Positions 6,940 to 8,739 of a stretch of DNA of 8,739 nucleotides are shown one piece after another (the first letter of the stretch is position 1; the number at the start of each line of letters is the position of its first letter). The stretch is from NCBI GenBank assembly GCA_004299545.1, contig SCRB01000796.1:1-8739 (forward strand). Reading direction: 5' to 3'. This DNA comes from Rhizobiaceae bacterium. Lineage in GTDB: Bacteria > Pseudomonadota > Alphaproteobacteria > Rhizobiales > Rhizobiaceae. The position numbers and the translations under genes were made by a program. The notes under the pieces were generated by a model, which was not told the DNA's origin, made no database searches, and saw only the letters and a program-made list of their open reading frames with translations.

Positions 6940-7689
6940 ATGGCAGGCATCCTCGACGGCCGCGTGGCTTTGGTGACTGGCGCCACCGGCGGGATCGGAT
7001 CGGCGATCGCACGCCGGCTGGCCGAAACCGGCGCGGCGGTCGTCGTCGGCTACCATAGTTCCGAAAACGCGGCAGTGCGTCTTCTGTCGTCGCTGCCGCG
7101 GGGAAACCACATCGTCGCCGAAGCTTCCGTGGCCGACAGCGTGGGGCTTGCCGGTCTCGCAGAGCGTATCGGGAAGCAGTATGGACGCCTCGACCTCTTG
7201 GTCAATTGTGCGGGAACCACCCGCTTCGTGCCTCACCCTGACCTGGACAGCCTGGACGACGCGCTCATCGATCGCATCTTCGCCGTCAATGTGCGCGGCG
7301 TCATTGCAACGGCCCGGGCGATGCGTGAACTGCTCGACCGCGGCGACGCCGCGCTTATCGTCAACATCTCGTCGATCGCCGGGGTGATGGCGATGGGAAG
7401 CAACATCGCGTATTGCGCATCGAAGGCCGCGGTCGACAACCTCACCAAATCCCTGGCCCGGGCGCTGGCTCCGAAAATCAGGGTGATTTCCGTTTCGCCG
7501 GGCGTGGTCGATACGGAGTTCATCAAGGGGCTTGACCAGGCCTGGAGAGATGCGCAAGCCGGTCGGACTCCGCTCGGGCGCCTCGGTTCGCCGGACGATG
7601 TGGCGGACGCCGTGCTGGCGGCCGCGACATCGCTTCGTTTCTCGACCGGCGTGATCCTGCCGGTCGATGGCGGCCGCCCTCTCGCTTGA
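6940..7689 (+). CDS. SDR-family NAD(P)-dependent oxidoreductase
   Basis: This is a classical short-chain dehydrogenase/reductase of 249 residues, the normal length. The cofactor motif is TGATGGIG (13-20). The structural NAG motif appears as NCAG (89-92). The catalytic tetrad is N117 (NVRG), S145 (NISSIAG), Y158 and K162 (YCASK). PGVVDTEF (187-194) and the C-terminal VDGGRPLA complete the pattern. The basic/acidic residue after strand 2 is not diagnostic (GYHSSENA, 37-44), so NAD versus NADP preference is left open. The family usually interconverts an alcohol and a ketone. Here it most likely acts on an intermediate of the same pathway as the upstream dehydrogenases. AGGAGG (6926-6931) lies 8 nt before the ATG, and the gene starts 16 nt after the preceding stop. 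It is the last gene of the apparent operon. Confidence 0.93.
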   Translation: MAGILDGRVALVTGATGGIGSAIARRLAETGAAVVVGYHSSENAAVRLLSSLPRGNHIVAEASVADSVGLAGLAERIGKQYGRLDLLVNCAGTTRFVPHPDLDSLDDALIDRIFAVNVRGVIATARAMRELLDRGDAALIVNISSIAGVMAMGSNIAYCASKAAVDNLTKSLARALAPKIRVISVSPGVVDTEFIKGLDQAWRDAQAGRTPLGRLGSPDDVADAVLAAATSLRFSTGVILPVDGGRPLA

Positions 7690-7690
7690 T

Positions 7691-7725
7691 GGCTCGTCGG
7701 AGAGCCCGTCCGGCCTCTGAAGAGG
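7691..7725 (+). terminator. Weak hairpins after the operon (possible end signal)
   Basis: Just after the SDR stop, GGCTC (7691-7695) can pair with GAGCC (7702-7706), and CCTC (7714-7717) can pair with GAGG (7722-7725). The stems are short and no T-run follows, so this is at most a weak or Rho-assisted end signal. Confidence 0.2.
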
Positions 7726-7822
7726 TGGTATGAGATCGACTATCGCCGAATGGCGCCGGTAGTTCGCTGCCGCCGGTTTGTGCTAAATTCCATCGGTATG
7801 GCTTGATGACCTTCCAAAGACG

Positions 7823-7859
7823 TATCAAAAGATTTCTTAAAATATCAAATCATATCATA
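7823..7859 (+). promoter_or_regulatory. AT-rich promoter/operator region with 10-bp-phased TATCAAA repeats
   Basis: TATCAAA occurs at 7823 and 7843 and TATCATA at 7853. A degenerate copy (TTTCTTA, 4 of 7 matching) stands at 7833, so units begin every 10 bp, one helical turn. The block is strikingly AT-rich against GC-rich surroundings and ends 26 bp before the DeoR-family start. TAAAAT (7838-7843) could be a -10 box, but no good -35 was found. DeoR-family repressors often bind such short direct repeats, so autoregulation is likely (inference). Confidence 0.5.
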
Positions 7860-7874
7860 TAGCGATGAACTTCC

Positions 7875-7880
7875 GAGGGG
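7875..7880 (+). promoter_or_regulatory. Ribosome binding site deciding the DeoR-family start
   Basis: GAGGGG lies 5 nt before ATG 7886. The alternative in-frame ATG 7865 is preceded by AT-rich sequence with no ribosome binding site, so the shorter protein is preferred. Confidence 0.6.
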
Positions 7881-7885
7881 AGAGG

Positions 7886-8710
7886 ATGACCGAACGTCCG
7901 TACAGTGCACGTGTAGACATCCTGCCGGCCCAGCGTCGGGCGTTGATCCTCGAGCGCCTGCGCATCCAGAACGCAGCGTCCATCCAGGATCTGGCTGCGG
8001 CGCTCGGTGCCTCGCCGTCCACCGTACGTCGCGATCTCGATTACCTCACCGAGCGTGGCTATATCGAGCGCACCCATGGCGGCGCGCTCATCCAGAGCGC
8101 ACCGATGACCCGTTTCGAACCGGAAGCGTCGATCGCCGCGGAGACGGCGCGAGCCCAGAAATCGGCGATCGCGCAAATCGCGGCCCAGCGCCTGTCGCGC
8201 GGCCAAAGCGTTCTTTTTGACGCGAGTTCGACGGTCCGTGAAGCGGCGCGGGTCATCTGCGCGCTCAATCTGTCCCTTACCGCCGTCACGAACGATATTG
8301 CCTGCGCGTTGTTGCTTTCGAATACCGCGTCGATCCACACGATCGTCACCGGCGGTGCCATTCGGCCCGGATCGACGACGCTTCTCGGATCACCCGGACA
8401 GGATTTCCTCGGCGGCATCCATGTCGACGTGGCTTTCATCGGCGTCCATACGGTTTCGGGCGGCATCTTCACGGAAACCTCGCTTGAAGTCGCGGCGATG
8501 AAAAAGCGCATGATCGGCGCGGCGCGGAAGGCCATCGTGCTTGCCGATTCGCGCAAGTTCGGTGGTCAAAGCTTCTGCGAGATCTGTGCGGCAGGGGACG
8601 TCGCCGAAATCATCACCGATGACGAACTCCCCGAATCCGTGCGTCGGGAGTATGACGCGATGGGCATCACCCTGACGATCGCCGCCACGAGCGAAGAATC
8701 CCCTGTGTGA
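7886..8710 (+). CDS. DeoR/GlpR-family transcriptional regulator
   Basis: This is a sugar-responsive DNA-binding repressor of 274 residues, slightly longer than the typical 250-260. The N-terminal winged helix is RRALILERLRIQNAASIQDL through ASPSTVRRDLDYLTERGYIERTHGGA (18-67), the DeoR-type HTH with recognition helix STVRRDL. The C-terminal DeoRC sensor domain follows, with VLFDASSTV (109-117), TNDIA (135-139), GGAIRPGSTTLLG (156-168), DVAFIGVHTVSGGIFTETSLEVAAMKKRMI (181-210) and AIVLADSRKFG (216-226). Proteins of this family usually sense a phosphorylated sugar intermediate, which would fit a kinase encoded next. It is separated from the upstream operon by a 196-bp gap with AT-rich phased repeats. 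Its stop shares one base with the next start (TGATG), so it probably opens a new operon and may control both itself and the kinase gene. A start at 7865 would add seven residues. Confidence 0.94.
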   Translation: MTERPYSARVDILPAQRRALILERLRIQNAASIQDLAAALGASPSTVRRDLDYLTERGYIERTHGGALIQSAPMTRFEPEASIAAETARAQKSAIAQIAAQRLSRGQSVLFDASSTVREAARVICALNLSLTAVTNDIACALLLSNTASIHTIVTGGAIRPGSTTLLGSPGQDFLGGIHVDVAFIGVHTVSGGIFTETSLEVAAMKKRMIGAARKAIVLADSRKFGGQSFCEICAAGDVAEIITDDELPESVRREYDAMGITLTIAATSEESPV

Positions 8711-8739
8711 TGAAGGGGGTGCGGGTTCTCGCGGATGAC
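8710..8739 (+). CDS. Start of a gene cut by the window edge; possibly four-carbon acid-sugar kinase family (DUF1537)
   Basis: An ATG at 8710 overlaps the stop of the DeoR-family gene by one base, and the frame stays open to the edge, reading MKGVRVLADD. An N-terminal hydrophobic strand ending in ADD is how four-carbon acid-sugar kinases (OtnK/DtnK/LtnK, formerly DUF1537) begin, usually continuing with TGA or FTG. DeoR regulators next to such kinases are common. Only ten residues are visible, so the product call is tentative. An internal GTG at 8719 is an alternative start, but its AAGGGG would lie too close to it. Confidence 0.42.
   Translation, partial: MKGVRVLADD

Overview
The window is a GC-rich stretch of bacterial DNA with all recognisable genes on the + strand and third codon positions strongly biased to G/C. 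Codon bias, a high-GC catabolic operon with a ribose-type ABC importer, and LacI plus DeoR regulators suggest an alphaproteobacterium of the Rhizobium/Agrobacterium/Shinella kind. This is inference: there is no rRNA or other taxonomic marker.

Layout: (1) The 3' part of an RbsC-type ABC permease gene (1-793). (2) A short gap with a perfect 20-bp palindrome with an AACGTT core (816-835), a candidate LacI-family operator, placed just ahead of (3) a periplasmic sugar-type binding protein (884-2104). (4) A strong 10-bp-stem hairpin (2123-2146). (5) A histidinol-dehydrogenase-family enzyme that looks like HpsN (sulfopropanediol dehydrogenase) more than biosynthetic HisD (2172-3461). (6) A LacI-family regulator (3488-4540). 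(7) An unrecognised 204-residue protein with a Cys-rich C-terminus, overlapping both neighbours (4524-5138). (8) A metallo-beta-lactamase-fold lactonase-like hydrolase (5110-5985). (9) A lambda-crystallin / L-gulonate 3-dehydrogenase-like enzyme (5985-6923). (10) A short-chain dehydrogenase (6940-7689). A 196-bp gap ends in an AT-rich stretch with 10-bp-phased repeats. It precedes (11) a DeoR-family regulator (7886-8710), whose stop overlaps the start of (12) a gene cut by the window edge. The first ten residues of that gene fit the start of a four-carbon acid-sugar kinase (DUF1537).

Genes 3-10 are tightly spaced or overlapping and probably form one transcription unit controlled by the embedded LacI protein through the palindrome. 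As a working model (inference), a hydroxylated small molecule is imported. A terminal alcohol is oxidised to a carboxylate by the HDH-family enzyme, a lactone is opened by the MBL enzyme, and secondary alcohols are oxidised by the gulonate-DH-like and SDR enzymes. The substrate cannot be read from the sequence. No sulfonate-specific lyase or exporter is seen, so DHPS (2,3-dihydroxypropane-1-sulfonate) is only one candidate. DeoR and the kinase probably begin a second, separately controlled sugar-acid operon.
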